A stretch of DNA of 64,000 bases, taken from positions 868,001-932,000 of the forward strand of contig BJKQ01000013.1 of the NCBI GenBank assembly GCA_006538405.1. The letters run 5' to 3'. The DNA comes from Hansfordia pulvinata (lineage: Eukaryota; Ascomycota; Sordariomycetes; Xylariales). Under the pieces are notes generated by a model. It was not told the DNA's origin. It worked only from the letters and a program-made list of their open reading frames with translations, and ran no database searches. Below, piece after piece: positions 33,688-45,551 of the stretch (its first letter is position 1; each line of letters starts with the position of its first letter). Position numbers and translations under genes: made by a program.

Positions 33688-34714
33688 TCACTCGGCTACA
33701 CTATGCAACTCAAAATCGTAAAGGTCGTTCCAAGACAAAACGTCAGTCAAAAAGTCCTCGGGCAGCTTCAGGGCAGAAAAGCTCTGCCGCTGAGGAGAGC
33801 GAATGCGCCGGTGGATGTCGCGGACAGCACGGAAGGTGAAGAAGCCGGACATTTCCCAGTCAATCAGGCCAGTAATCTTGCCGTCATTGACGATGATGTT
33901 GGAGGTGGTGAAGTCGTTGTGGGCGAAGATAAGCTCGCCGGGACCAACAGGGGCGAAGAGCGTGTTGCGCTCCTCGGCCTGGATGCCGCGGTGATTAATT
34001 GGGTCCTCGTCCGGTGTCACGTAATTTGGGACCTCGTTATCACCGTTGCTGTTATCCCTGAACGAAGGTTGCACTCGGGCCATCTGCCGGATAATGTCGC
34101 GCGCCTGCTCTTTGAACGACGCTTTATCGGTCTCGGTTAGGTAGTCCCACGCGACGTTCAAACCGACGCCCGGCAGGCGCTCCTGGACAAGAACATTGCG
34201 ACCGTTGATCTAGACGGAGTTCATTTGCGTCAGTCAACGCTGGATGTGGGCAGCCGGGAGACGGCGCAGAGCGTTCGGCACATACCTGGCCCCGGAAATA
34301 TATATGAGGAACCCGCACGCCATCCAGACACTGCCTTGCCAGCGCGGTGGCAGCGAGCTCGTTGCGATCGGGATAGGCGTAGTCGCGACTGCTGCGACGG
34401 CCTGGCAGGGGATGCAGGTGACTGGACTTGACGATGAGGGTGCCAAGGGCGAAGACGTCGCGACCGCCTTCGGCGTCTTCGTATATCCGGTTGGAGGGCT
34501 GGCAGAGGGCGAGGACACCAGCCCAGTACTGGACGGCTTCGGAGTCGGAGGACGCGACGTAGGTCTGGTCGGGGACGAAGTCGTCGGGGGAGGGCAGATA
34601 GCGGCCGTAGCCCGGGTCGGCGATGTAGTGGTCGTCAGGGGGCACGCGGGCGGGGTCGGCCTCGTAGGGATTCATGGTCTGGGAGGTGGCGACCTGGCAG
34701 TGACGGCGACCCAT
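33688..34714 (-). CDS. Aminoglycoside-phosphotransferase-type (APH) kinase-like protein
   Basis: Two exons, 34714-34286 and 34209-33688, with a 76-bp intron (34285-34210; donor GTATGT, branch TTGACTGAC, acceptor TCTAG, phase 0). The product is 316 aa, normal for small fungal APH-family proteins. The N-lobe has ALGTLIVKSS (the putative ATP-contact lysine) and a RVPHIYFRGQ hinge-like segment. The C-lobe has the catalytic HNDFTTSNIIV (D242, N247) and the metal-binding GLIDWE (D260). Alternative start: ATG at 34675. APH families phosphorylate small molecules or proteins; the substrate is unknown. It faces the NLR gene tail to tail. No frame break is seen. Confidence 0.85.
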
Positions 34715-37700
34715 CGTGAGAGCCAGCTAACGTGGCGGCCGAGGAGGAGAGGTCGAAGCCGTCATGGCATGGAGCAGAGCACAGGGAGCAGGGTGAAGAT
34801 CAGTGACGAGGCCCGCCCCTCTGCTGGCTCCGGTTGGATCAGGCAGGGTAGCGGGTACCGGCGCTGAAGCTGGAGCGGGCGGCGGCGGGCGGGCAGCACG
34901 TGTCGCTCCATGGAGGGAGCACGGTGCGGCGACGAACGCCTGACGGCGAGCGCGCGCTGGCACTGGCTCGCTGGTGGACTGGTGATCTTGGCCGAGCCCT
35001 CGCCTTGCTGCGCGTGTGTGCTGTGCAGCCCCGCGCATCGTCGTCTACTCGACGTCGCCCGGGGTGGCCCCCACGACGCCGCGGCGAGGCAGCAGAGTCT
35101 GCCCCTCCATGGCGGCGCGGCAGTGGGCTTCCGGGCCGACTGGCAGCCAGCAGCAGCTAGAGGGTGCTCACGCCCGCCTGCTCACGTCGTCCCGTCGTAG
35201 GGGACGAGCTGGGCTGGCGAGCAGCGTGGCCGGGCGCCTGTGGCGGCGGGATGGGCTGCTGATTAGTTGTGTTTTCCGTCATTTAGGCTGCTTGCATCAT
35301 TGGGTCAGGGTGGGCCGTGCTAGCCAGCATGTGGTGGGTGCGGGCGGCACTCAGGGGATCCTGGCCCCAATTAGGCAAATGAAAATGAGGGCAGGGCGGA
35401 AATCACATGTGCCTCCTGGTCGACTGGGGGGAGATGATGTTGTGGTGGTGGGTTTTGGAGAGAATAGAATTGACTTCCCGCCCGCGCCAGGCCACAGAAG
35501 CAGAAATGGGTAGATGGCAAATCTGTAGCGACACTTGATGTGCTCGCGCTTCCCACGATGGCTCCTGCCTGCGTTGTGAGAGCGCTGTAGAATGCTCAGA
35601 GAACCGGGGCAGTTCCCATTACCCGTAGGTACCTGGAGTACCTCATCTGCAATATGCCGTCATCTGCCCACAGGGCACACCTTTGCGATGTGTGGCCGAC
35701 TCGCTGCTGTCGTTCTCTTGCCCTTCCTGGCGATTCGCTCTGCTCCTGCCAATTCTACCAACGGCCTCTAGCGCTCCTGCCTGGCCCTGTATGCGCCGGG
35801 ACCATCAAATGAATTCAGTTGAATTGATGGACCAGCACGGACAAGCAATGAATGCACAACTTGAAGCACCAGACACCAGCACGATGAATGCAACAAAGGG
35901 AGACCGCAAGCTCGCGTAGCGCGCTTATGGCCCACTGGCGCGAGTCTGAGGCCTACCGAGGAAGCATCAATCATGTTTGGATTAGCAGCCCCGCCTGGGT
36001 ACCGCTCCCGGACTCCTCACGCGGATATTCAGCACCGCGGTCCCCCGCCGCTCATGAATACTGGCACCTCGACAATTCTCGGGCTTCAGAGCAACCATCC
36101 CATTATCTCGCCCCAGACTGAAGTCCCAGCCCGAGCGGTCCCATATCACGCAAAGATTGACCACAGACTGCCAGTGTCGCGCGCGCTAGATTCAGGATTC
36201 AAGGCTGTCCTGGACCAAGCGCGGCCCACGAGGCTCTCAGGCTGACGGGGCTATCCGCCTCGCGTCGCCGGCCCCCACGCGGGGCCAATACGTTGTGGGT
36301 AACCCCGAGCATTCATCCAGGCCACTGAATCGCCAGCCTGACGGCGTCTGCATTGTTGACTGCTCATTGTCGCCCGGGCTGTCGTCCCCGTCGATTCATG
36401 GCCTTGCATGATGCAGCAACCGTCGGCGCAGCCCGTGAACCCCACGTGCGCTCAGCAAGCCCGTCGAGATATCCGGCCTTAGCAGACGGGCCGCCCACCC
36501 ATGGTACTGGATACGATACTGAAGTTCCAGAGTGTCCATCTGTTTGCACTCGACTTGCAATCATGGAATTAGCTCTGTCTCCAGCTGCATGTTTTCAAGC
36601 AGAGTTGCTGACCTATTTTCCAGCCCACAATTCTGGCCTTGAAAGAATCAGCGTTGTGGGAGTCCAGGTAAGGGCTCTGACGCGAGGCAAGGCTGCGATG
36701 GGGCCTTGATGCGGCGAGTATAGATAGACAAGCCAATGTGCTTTTCGGTGAAGACGGCGTCGAGAGTGCCCCGGCCCCCAGCCTCGTGTCTTCGTCGCTA
36801 TTCGCTCCCAACGACACGACGAGAAGTCCACGGACTCGTTTCTGCGCCTCTCCCAGCGCAAGACGCCAAAGCCCCGAGATTGCCCCGGAGCCCTGAGGCT
36901 CTCTCTTGGCCTGCTACAAGTCAACCTCAGGAACTCAGACAAAAGTGAAGAGGTACTGATACTAGGCTAAGACTCGAGTGCTTGATCGCTCCATCTACGT
37001 CCTCAAGCCAGCAACAACGCCCCCATCTTCGGAGGCATGCTATCAAGTGCGCGTGCACCGCGAAGCACAGAACGCCCCCTGCCCGTCACTGCTCTTCCTC
37101 GACAAAGATCCGGCCAGGGAGATTGAAGCCTGGCAGGCCAGCATGCTCTTTCGCTGGTTGCCGGCCGCCATGGAGAGTTAATGGCTTGAGCTCGAAAGCG
37201 ATTCAACGGAACCCCGTTGGCGTAAGCAAGATTCTCGACACTAAAAGATGACCAGTAGGTGCGCGAAGATTGGGCAATCGCTATCTGCCGAGACGGAAAA
37301 CATATTTCTCTGCGGCGTCTCCTCCCGATAAAATCAAGGCCATCTCGATCCCTTCCTTTCGCGAGTCTGCACAGCACCGCGCCACGGTCTCGAACACCGG
37401 AAACATGGGCTGCTTGTAATGTCTGTACCTGAGTGGCATGTCGCCATGGCTCCTATTTTGCTTGGAAAAATGCACCTGGCCGTGGAAGAGCAGACGGCAG
37501 GTTGTCTGCGGTTCCGATCTTTTCAAGTCACATCACTCCCTACGCCTAATTCTTGAGCAGTGACTGGCATACCCTAGGTCATTGACCCGGTGCTGCACTC
37601 TTATCTTCCGATGAGCCGCGGTAGCAAAAGCTTTAAGAACTTCCCGTCATTTGACAGTGTCGCAGGTAGCTTCGGGACAGAGATACTGATGACGAAGGGC

Positions 37701-38285
37701 ACGAAATGATGGGAAGGAAGCATCAGAAGCCGTAACAAAGAACACAAGTCGTTTGGCGCCAATCACATCATCGACGGACCAGCATCACCTGTCTCGTAGC
37801 GCAAGTGCTTCGTGATATTGCATCAAAAAGCTACCATATGCTGTCCATTGAACTGTTCCCAGGTATACAGGCTTCCAAGAGGATGCAGAGCAGGTCGATG
37901 TTATATCTCGATTAGTCGGGGAGAACGCCTTGCGCAATTCATACATACAGGTTCCCGAGCTCCCACCTCTTTGACTCGTCCTCCACCGGCGCTCCTTTAC
38001 CGTACCAACATAACCTACCGACTGTCACCAGCGTTATTGAGCAGTGGCAGAGGTATCATTCGTGTCCATCAATCAGAGGCGAAAATAACGCAAAAAACAC
38101 AAATACACGCCGAATCAAACGAGAAAACTCCTTGGGTTCGTGGATCTGGGCATGTCGGTGACCTCGTAAAAGAGATTCCATCCGCATGTTCGAGGCCAGC
38201 GGCATGGAACTCGTCATGAGCGCCGCGAGAAGAAATCTGGCGGCAGGCGCGCTGTCGTGCCCAATGGCTTGCCAGGCACAGGATT
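34715..38285. other. Intergenic, no gene supported
   Basis: 3.6 kb. The first 0.5 kb next to the APH-type start is GC-rich and probably its promoter. The remainder has short overlapping frames on both strands without family-like sequence or clear introns. Confidence 0.45.
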
Positions 38286-39130
38286 CTAGTGCTTGCCTTG
38301 CGTCACGGCGACTGAAGTCGGGTCAGCGCGGGTTCCGCCGCGTAGGATGGTTCACGACTCTGGACTTACCAGGAATGACCACCACAATGACAATGAGGAT
38401 GATGATACCAATGATCAGGCACATCCTCATCTTCATGTCCTTCCACCACATCTGTTTACGGACACGGTTGGCGCCGCGACGGAAGCCTTGGGCCGAGGTG
38501 GCCAGGTTATCCGTCTTGTCCTGCAGGTTGTCGAGGCGCTCGCCACGCTGGGAGACCTTGTTGATGTTCTCGCGCATCACACCGACGGTGTCGTCGATTT
38601 GCTGGCAATAAATGTCAGCAGGGTCCTAATGACTCGTGTCTTTGCGGCAGATGATGAATGACGGTAGGCGACCGAGTCGCAACTGCGCGATCTGCGATCA
38701 TCCTCCTTTGAGAAACTTGCGACACAGGGACAGATGGCAACTTGCGACCCGGGCGTGGCCACGTCAAGACCGACAAAAGGCAGTACGGGTGCATTGCCTG
38801 TCGGCATCATAGGATCTGGCGGCCTTTTGGCACAACTCGTCTCGCTTAGAAGAATCAGGCTTCTTAAGCAGCTGTGCATCTTTCTAGAATGCCCGGCCAT
38901 CCTCCGTGAACATGTATGCCGACAGCGACATACATGGGCACTTCGCAATAATCGCACAGCGCGCCGGATGATAGTCGGGGGTCGGCAAACGGCGAAAAGA
39001 GATGCAGAAGAAGCGGCGAGCGACTTACCGCTTGCAGAGCCTGGGTCCTGGCGTTGCCGCCCTGCTGCTGCTGCTGGCCATGCTGGCCGCTGGGAATGTA
39101 GGGGTCGTAGGGAGCTTCCTGGGCGGACAT
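38286..39130 (-). CDS. SNC1: Synaptobrevin (R-SNARE), exocytic v-SNARE
   Basis: Three exons: 39130-39029, 38601-38370 and 38311-38286. The introns are 427 bp (GTAAGT; CTGCTGAC; TGCCAG; phase 0) and 58 bp (GTAAGT; CTTCAG; phase 1). The product is 119 aa, the usual size for fungal synaptobrevins. A Gln-rich N-terminus leads into the SNARE motif [20 protein letters not shown] with the zero-layer arginine at R53. Then come a basic/aromatic pre-membrane segment ([13 protein letters not shown]) and a C-terminal anchor of Ile/Val at about 93-111. The last exon is only 26 nt and codes the luminal tail. The protein drives fusion of secretory vesicles with the plasma membrane in hyphal tips. Symbol by homology to yeast. 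Confidence 0.95.
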
Positions 39131-42051
39131 TGTGATGGATTTGTTGGGTTCGGTTGGTGTGCGAGGTGCAGTGAAAGCACTCGTCGCTTGCAGAGTGAGC
39201 AAGCTTTGGATTCAGGCCGAAACGGTCGATATGTTCGCAATCGGAGAAACCAAGTCGAAGGTTAGGCGATCGCAGCGTCGTGGACGGAGAGAAGTCGCAG
39301 CAAGGACGGCAGTCGATGAAAAGGCGAGGATGGATGGATCGTGGGATGTGTGAATTCGCGGTGGCGGGTGGAATGGGCGACGGAGAGGAGGAGGAAGATG
39401 GAGGAGGTTGGTTGGAGGGTTCGAGCCGGAAGACAGGGCCAGCCAGCCAGAACCTCGAGAGGCGCCGGGGCGGCAGGGCGAAAGGGCTCAAGCCGTCTGG
39501 CGCGTGCCGTCACTGTCTGCACGAGGTAGGTATCGCCAGGGTCGACCAGCGACCCAGCCCTCGTACCCAGCTACAGGAGATACCTTTCGAACGCTTTGAC
39601 TGGCCGATAACTAGGTCTTGTCAGTGGGCCGATAAAGGTACTCCTGAGAAGAAAGAACTTGATGGGCTGACGACCGGAAAGAGCAGACACATCCGGGTAC
39701 TTGCATAAGCGCTTGCAGGTACTTGAGAGACACTGGCAATGCAAGTCGGCTCTCGAGCGCTCTGGGAGGTACACGTACTCGTACCTGCCTCGAACTCTGG
39801 GGGACGGTTGGCGGGACGGCGGCCGTTGCTCCAGTTCTAATTGGAACTTGCCCAAGGCCCCAGGCTGCCTGGCCACTAGCCAGCCTGCGCCGCCTGCGCC
39901 TGAGGTGATGACGACGGTACCCGATACGAGCCCGAGAGCCAGAAATAGCCATTCTGCCCACCGGCTAACCGTTCTTAGGTCAAGCGGGCGAGTACTCGGT
40001 ACGCATCTGGCTGCTTTCGCAGCCTGTGTTTGGCAGGTCAGTGTACGAGGACCACACAGCCCTGGTCGATTGTTAGCCCCCGTGACCCGTGGCAAGAGGT
40101 GGCATCCGGCTTCGCGAACTGAACTGGGAGGGAAGCTGTGAATCTCCGAACTGTACACATCACATATCCATATCCTGCAATATCTGCCCAAAGAAGCAGA
40201 AGCAGCGTCTATGGATCATCAGGCGACGGAAGTGAGTGCATCTATTGACGGATGGAAAAGAGCAGTGGTGGTAGCCGGAGCCCTCCTGGTGGACCCCGCA
40301 GCCCGCCAGCCTCGGCGCATCCAATGTCTCCCTCTCATGTGCGCGCCAGAGTACCGGTACCTGCACATCAAAGGCGCCCTCCCGCCAATGTTGAACGTCT
40401 CAACCCCGTTTGATCAGCCCAGCCCCGTCTAAGCCACGATGCTGATGTCTTCATTTCCGCGCTCGGGAGGAGCGAGCTCTACGGTCCAGAGCTGGGCCGG
40501 GCTTAGCTGGGCTGGCACCGCGTCATCTACGCCACTGGCCCTGGCCGCGTTCCAACGAGTGGCTTGACGGGCGCAATGTCTACAGACCCTGAGCTCCTCC
40601 GGAGCAGTGGCATATCTGTCACCACCCTTGCGACCCTCAGCCGCCGTTGACAAGCACACATGCACGAGGGCGCCAAGTAAGCAAGTAAATCGAGGGGAAG
40701 GTCGACGCCAGACTTGACCCCGTGCTAACAAATCTAGACCATTTCACACTCACAACGACAGGCTGAGCGACGATGACGAAAGTAGACGCATCGCAATCGA
40801 TGCGGCGTAATCGTAGTATTGAATATGCCTTCCCCACCAGACAAAATGCAAGACCTTCTCCACGCCAAGAATCGTGCTGTGACGGCTTCAGATTTCTCAG
40901 GGTCCAATGTCGGCATACGAATTCTGGTAAGTGCTTGCGCCGTCGGCTGCAGGTAATTTACCACGGGTATAAGCACCGGTCGTGATCAGTCCGGATACAG
41001 TCAGAATACCTTGGCCCGCCTGCACGAACCGCTGGATTGGAAAGTTGGGGCAACACGTGCCAGCTCTCTCTAAAGCCACTGGCTCTCAGGCTATATCTAC
41101 CGCCCTGAGCTCCCAGCATGTCGGCGCACGATCCTATGAGCAGACAAGCATCTGAAACACCTGGCAGTTGCAGATCTGGAGTCCGTCCAAGCGGACAGGT
41201 TCATCTCGACGAGGGCGGCGCTTGTCGTTCGGCGAAGCGCGCCGGCGAGCGAGGCAGTGACTGGCCGTGCGAGCCGCTCCCGGTCCACATGCTTGGAAGC
41301 TACCTAACTAGCCCAGCTACGCCTCAGCTAAAGCTTCTGGAAGAAGATCTCCTTTTCGTGGCGCAGCTTGAAGGGAGGCCATTTCACAGTGTATTAGGCA
41401 GGAATTACGCACCTGCGGGTACTCGCAGGCCAGATGGTTGAGCGCGGTCGACTGGGCTCACTGCGCCTCACTTTGAAAGCCGAGTATCGCAAGTTCATGT
41501 TGCGTGGATGAGACTGCATCACTGTCGCTGTTCCCACTTATGGATTAACAGAGGCCACTGCCTTGAAGAGTTTCCTTCTTCCACTTTGGCCACATTCGCT
41601 TGGCTTTGCGTTGTTGCCGGACGTGGTGACGTCGAATCACACATACTATGGCTTTCGCGGCCTAGAGACCTTTTGAGCGCCAACGGGACTGATAGGCCTG
41701 CCACGGGAACCTGCGCAACACGTCGTCGAAAAAGGAGCTACACGCACCTTGTCATCATTGGGTCGTCATCTTGATAAGGCTAAATCACAGTTTGGTGTCG
41801 TATCGTGTTGCGTGTGAGAAGTCGTGAACGGGCGCAGCACAGCGACTGCTCGTCACTTCGGTCATGCTTGGTCCAAACTTTCGCGTGTTGTTTGACAGGT
41901 CCCGTACAATAGCCGCAGTCGATATGGATCAGTTGCCTGCCAGACTGCGGCGTTCTTTTCTGAATCTACACCCGCCATCGTTCCCGCAGCTACACTGAAC
42001 CTGCAAAGCTGCAAAGGGGATCTTGCGCTAACTATCTAGCCACCACCCCGT
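39131..42051. other. Intergenic, no gene supported
   Basis: 2.9 kb. The first part, on the minus strand (about 39,290-39,410), is pyrimidine-rich and likely the synaptobrevin 5' leader. Several TACCT/GAGTAC motifs occur at 39,525-40,355. No coding signal is seen. Confidence 0.5.
39290..39410 (-). promoter_or_regulatory. Pyrimidine-rich leader of the synaptobrevin gene
   Basis: Read on the minus strand, this is a C/T-rich tract (for example CCTCCTCCATCTTCCTCC) 160-280 bp before the synaptobrevin ATG. It fits a fungal 5' leader or core promoter. Confidence 0.4.
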
Positions 42052-43897
42052 CTACCGTCGGCTCGACATGCCCGGGCTGGTGATGTTGGCCTCCCACCGC
42101 GGCAGGGTGTGGTGGCTCGCTCTCTGGCCGGCGTCCGCCCTCAAGCCCACGCCCGCTCCCATGCCCACGCCCTCTTCCTCCTCCGTGACCGTGATCTGGC
42201 TGCGCACAAAGATCTCCTCGGGCTTGGTCGGCATGCCCCACGCCAGCTCCTCGTCCGACCCGGCGCCGCCCCGGCCGTACCGCTGATGCGACTGCTGCTG
42301 CTTCTGTGTCGGAGGTTGCGGCTCGTTCTGCTGCTGATGCTGCTGCTGACGCTGCTGCGGCTGGGAGCGCTCCGAGTCCCCGTCAGTCACCACCTTGCGA
42401 TCGCCACCAACACCAGCATCCTCGTCCACCGTCAGCAATAGCTCCGTGTCGTGCATCGACCTGCGGAGCGGCTTGGACCGCCTGGAGGACGAGGACCCGG
42501 AGAACGTGGTGAGCGCGTGGTGCTGGCCCCCACCACCACTGCTCTCATCTCCGCCGCCGCCGCCGCCTCCGCCGCCGCTCTTCAACTTGTTACTACTACT
42601 GCCCCCGCGGCCGTACCCAGCAGGACGCGACGACGCGCTGCGGCTGCGGCTGCCGCCGCTGCTCCGCAGCGTGCCGCCCCTCCACGACTTCCACAGGGCC
42701 CGGAGCCCGGGCATGTTGGCGGCGACGATGGCGACCTCCATCTCGGCGGCGGACACGATGCAGATGCTGCCGACCTCCCAGACGAAGTCGTCGGTGCGGG
42801 TGAAGCGGTCGATGACGACGAGGCGCAGGCAGGAGACGAGGACCGACAGCCCCCCCGTGGAGACGACGGCGAGGACCTGCAGGCGCCGCTTGACGGTCAT
42901 CTGGAGGGAGAGGACGGTCGAGAGGGGCAGCAGGAAGATGGCCCAGTCCACGGCGATAAGCTGTTTGTGTGTCCCCCCGGCGGTAGTGTGGGAAGGGTGC
43001 AAGTCAGTCAAACAGGGTAAGGTACACCTCCTAACGAGGGGGAAGAATGGAGAACAAGAGATGATGCACTCACCGCGCAAGCGGGCAGCCAGAGCGACAG
43101 GGCAAACGGGAGGCACCCGACGCCCGGGTACTTCTCCGGGTGCCAGTAGGCCTCGATGGGCATGCACTGCAGGCAGTAGAGGACCCAGGCGCCGACCGTG
43201 ACGAAGACGTTGGCCCCCATGACGGCGTAGATGGCCAGGTGGAAGCGGCGCGAGGGCGACAGGCGCAGGAAGAAGAGCAGGAAGCTCATCTTGATGCAGA
43301 AGTGCAGGAAGAGGTACCAGATCTCCTCGACGAACAAGCGCTTTTGCGCCGGCTTTTTTCTTAGCATGCCATGTTGCTTGTGGACCTCGCGGGCGCGCGA
43401 GGAGGTGAGGGGGGGGAGGGGGGGGGGGAGATGGTGTTTGAGGGTTGCTTACCAGGAGCATCTTGCTCATAGCATTGGGGTCCTCTTGGAGGACTTGTTG
43501 CTGAGGCCTGGGATGGAAGTGGAAGTGGGTGAAGTGAGCTTGGGCTGTTTCTTGCAGGCCGGCAACGTTGAGCTCCCTCGGAGCGCTTACCTTCCAGCTC
43601 CCGCGTCAACGAAGAGGTACAGAATTATATGCTGCCCGATATTGATAACCTGAAAAGGTGTCATGTCAGTCAGTTCGACTCAACCGAGTGGCTTTTTTCG
43701 GGCGTGGTGTGAGTAGACGCAGAGGGCATAAGAGAACTGACCGCAACCACGGCCATCGCGAGGTCGTCCCACCCGAATGTCTTGAGAACCGCCCTCTTGG
43801 TCCATAACCGCAGAAACGCGCTGCCCTCGCCCAGCACAAATAAGACGTTGATGGAGAAGTGTATCAAGGGCTGGAGGTTTCGAGGACTCCCGGCCAT
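42052..43897 (-). CDS. Fungal rhodopsin-domain 7TM protein (PTH11-like receptor)
   Basis: Five exons: 43897-43742, 43649-43591, 43507-43453, 43352-43074 (the start could also be 43340) and 42960-42052. All donors are GTAAGC, GTCAGT or GTGAGT and the phases agree, giving 485 aa (or 481). The membrane part shows the family signposts: RLWTKRAVLKTFGWDDLAM early, VEEIWYLFLHFCIKMSFLLF in the middle, GVGCLPFALSLWLPACA, DWAIFLLPL, then DFVWEVGSICIVSAAEMEVA. The family includes PTH11-type receptors with surface or nutrient sensing roles. No CFEM domain is seen. The cytosolic tail of about 230 aa is low complexity: Gly run, Ser run and a Gln-rich part. Two internal exons are only 59 and 55 nt. Confidence 0.87.
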
Positions 43898-45551
43898 CTT
43901 GCTGGCGGCATTCGGTGTCCCGCTTTGCTGACTATGCGCTTTGGCGGCACGACACGACGATGGGCTTGTGGACGTGGGAGAGTTTTCAAGTCAAATACGA
44001 CCAAGTCAAGGATTCTGCCGACGTGAAAGCTACTGGCGTATCATGACCGTCGGATCCAGGTCACCAACAGCAGAGTCGCCGTTGTGGATCCCTCAGCCTG
44101 AACGACGTGGGCTTGGGACAACAGCAACCAGGGACCTACCAAGGCAAGCATCTCCCCCCTTTCTGGGAGGTGCCAGCCTGGTCGGCAACACTTGCGTCAA
44201 GCGTCTCATAGGTGTGAGCCCGCCTCGCTTCCAACCGACGGTTAGCCCCAGTCCTGTGCCCGTGTGATCCCGCCCCGCCCGGGAGCAGAGGGCTTCGGAG
44301 CGGCACTGACACAGCACACCTCACCTCAGTGGGCGACGAGGGCAGCAACAAAGGCGACGACGAAGGGGGTCCACACCCTCGGAACCCGTTCCCTGCTGCC
44401 CAGATCCGGCAATGTCGGGTTCTTCCATGCGCGCCAGGCCACTTGGAAGCCGTGATCTAAGCGAGGGTGGATCGCGACGAACGTTGAAACCCCGGACAAG
44501 GGGGTTTTGGGCTACGGGTATGGCGACCAAGGTATAGCGGCCGTTGTTATCGAGCTCGGTACCGTCGAGCACACGCCGCCGGGGGGGGGGGGCATCTCAT
44601 CGTCGGAGATTTTTTTCTTCCCATCGGCCCAACCGACCTTGGCGCACATCTTCGGGGAAGACAAGGCCAGGGACCGGGTTCGTGACGAGAGCAGGCGTGT
44701 GTGTGCCCGGCAGGCCGCGCGCCCAGGAACGAACGTCCCCGCAGCCCCGTCGAGGATCCCGGCCCATTGTCCGATGTGCTTGCGGCATCCACTTGCCCTG
44801 ATTCCAGTGGGGACGCCCGCCGGGTGGCTATGCCGCGATGACCCTGGATCGTGGCCGGACACCCTCGAAGCAAGCGTCCTGTACCGGTAGTCATGATAGT
44901 GCATACGTGTAGGTACCCAGAGGTCGGCATACAGGAACCCCCCTTCCTCGGTGCCCCTGAGCAGACTACCACGCCTTCCCTCGCCTGGGACGCGACACAG
45001 CGCGGTGGGCATCGTTCTCCGCCATCGCCACTTTTCCCCGCCGCCTCGGCGGGGCGGGCGCATGAACGAACCCCGGGAGGGAGGCAGATGGCCCCCCCCA
45101 CCCCGGCCACCGGTCCGGAGGCGGTGCAGTGGCGCGTGTAACACAGCAGATTCGAGGAACGCCCACTGGTGAGATCGCCCGAAACGGCCCCATGCCACTG
45201 AGTCGAGCAGGGTGAACCTGTTGGTGACGTGCCGCGAGGGGGGGTGGGGGGGGTGGGGGCGGTCTCGTGCTTGGCGGGAGCGAGCCAACACGCGGCCATC
45301 TATAGGGGAGCAGACCCTGGCTGCATACGAGGGTATTGCACAGCTTGGGAGGGTTTGTTGTTATCTGCAGAGAACGAGAAACTGATAAGTCCGCTTGAGC
45401 CTTGTTGGTTTGCACCGCTCTTCTCTCGGTAAAAAGGGGAGAAAGAAGAACAAGATCCCTGAGGACACATCAAGACCTCATCATTGTTGTTTATTGTTCA
45501 CAAGAGTTTTTCTTTCCTCCCCGATCTGCCCCCCAACCAACCACACCCATC
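43898..45551. other. Divergent promoter region between the 7TM and PhyH genes
   Basis: 1.65 kb between the minus-strand receptor gene and the plus-strand dioxygenase gene. It contains a G12 run near 44580-44592 and other G-runs around 45240. Long overlapping frames on the minus strand are rich in Pro/Arg/Cys and are rejected. A CCCATCATGG context marks the PhyH start. Confidence 0.5.
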
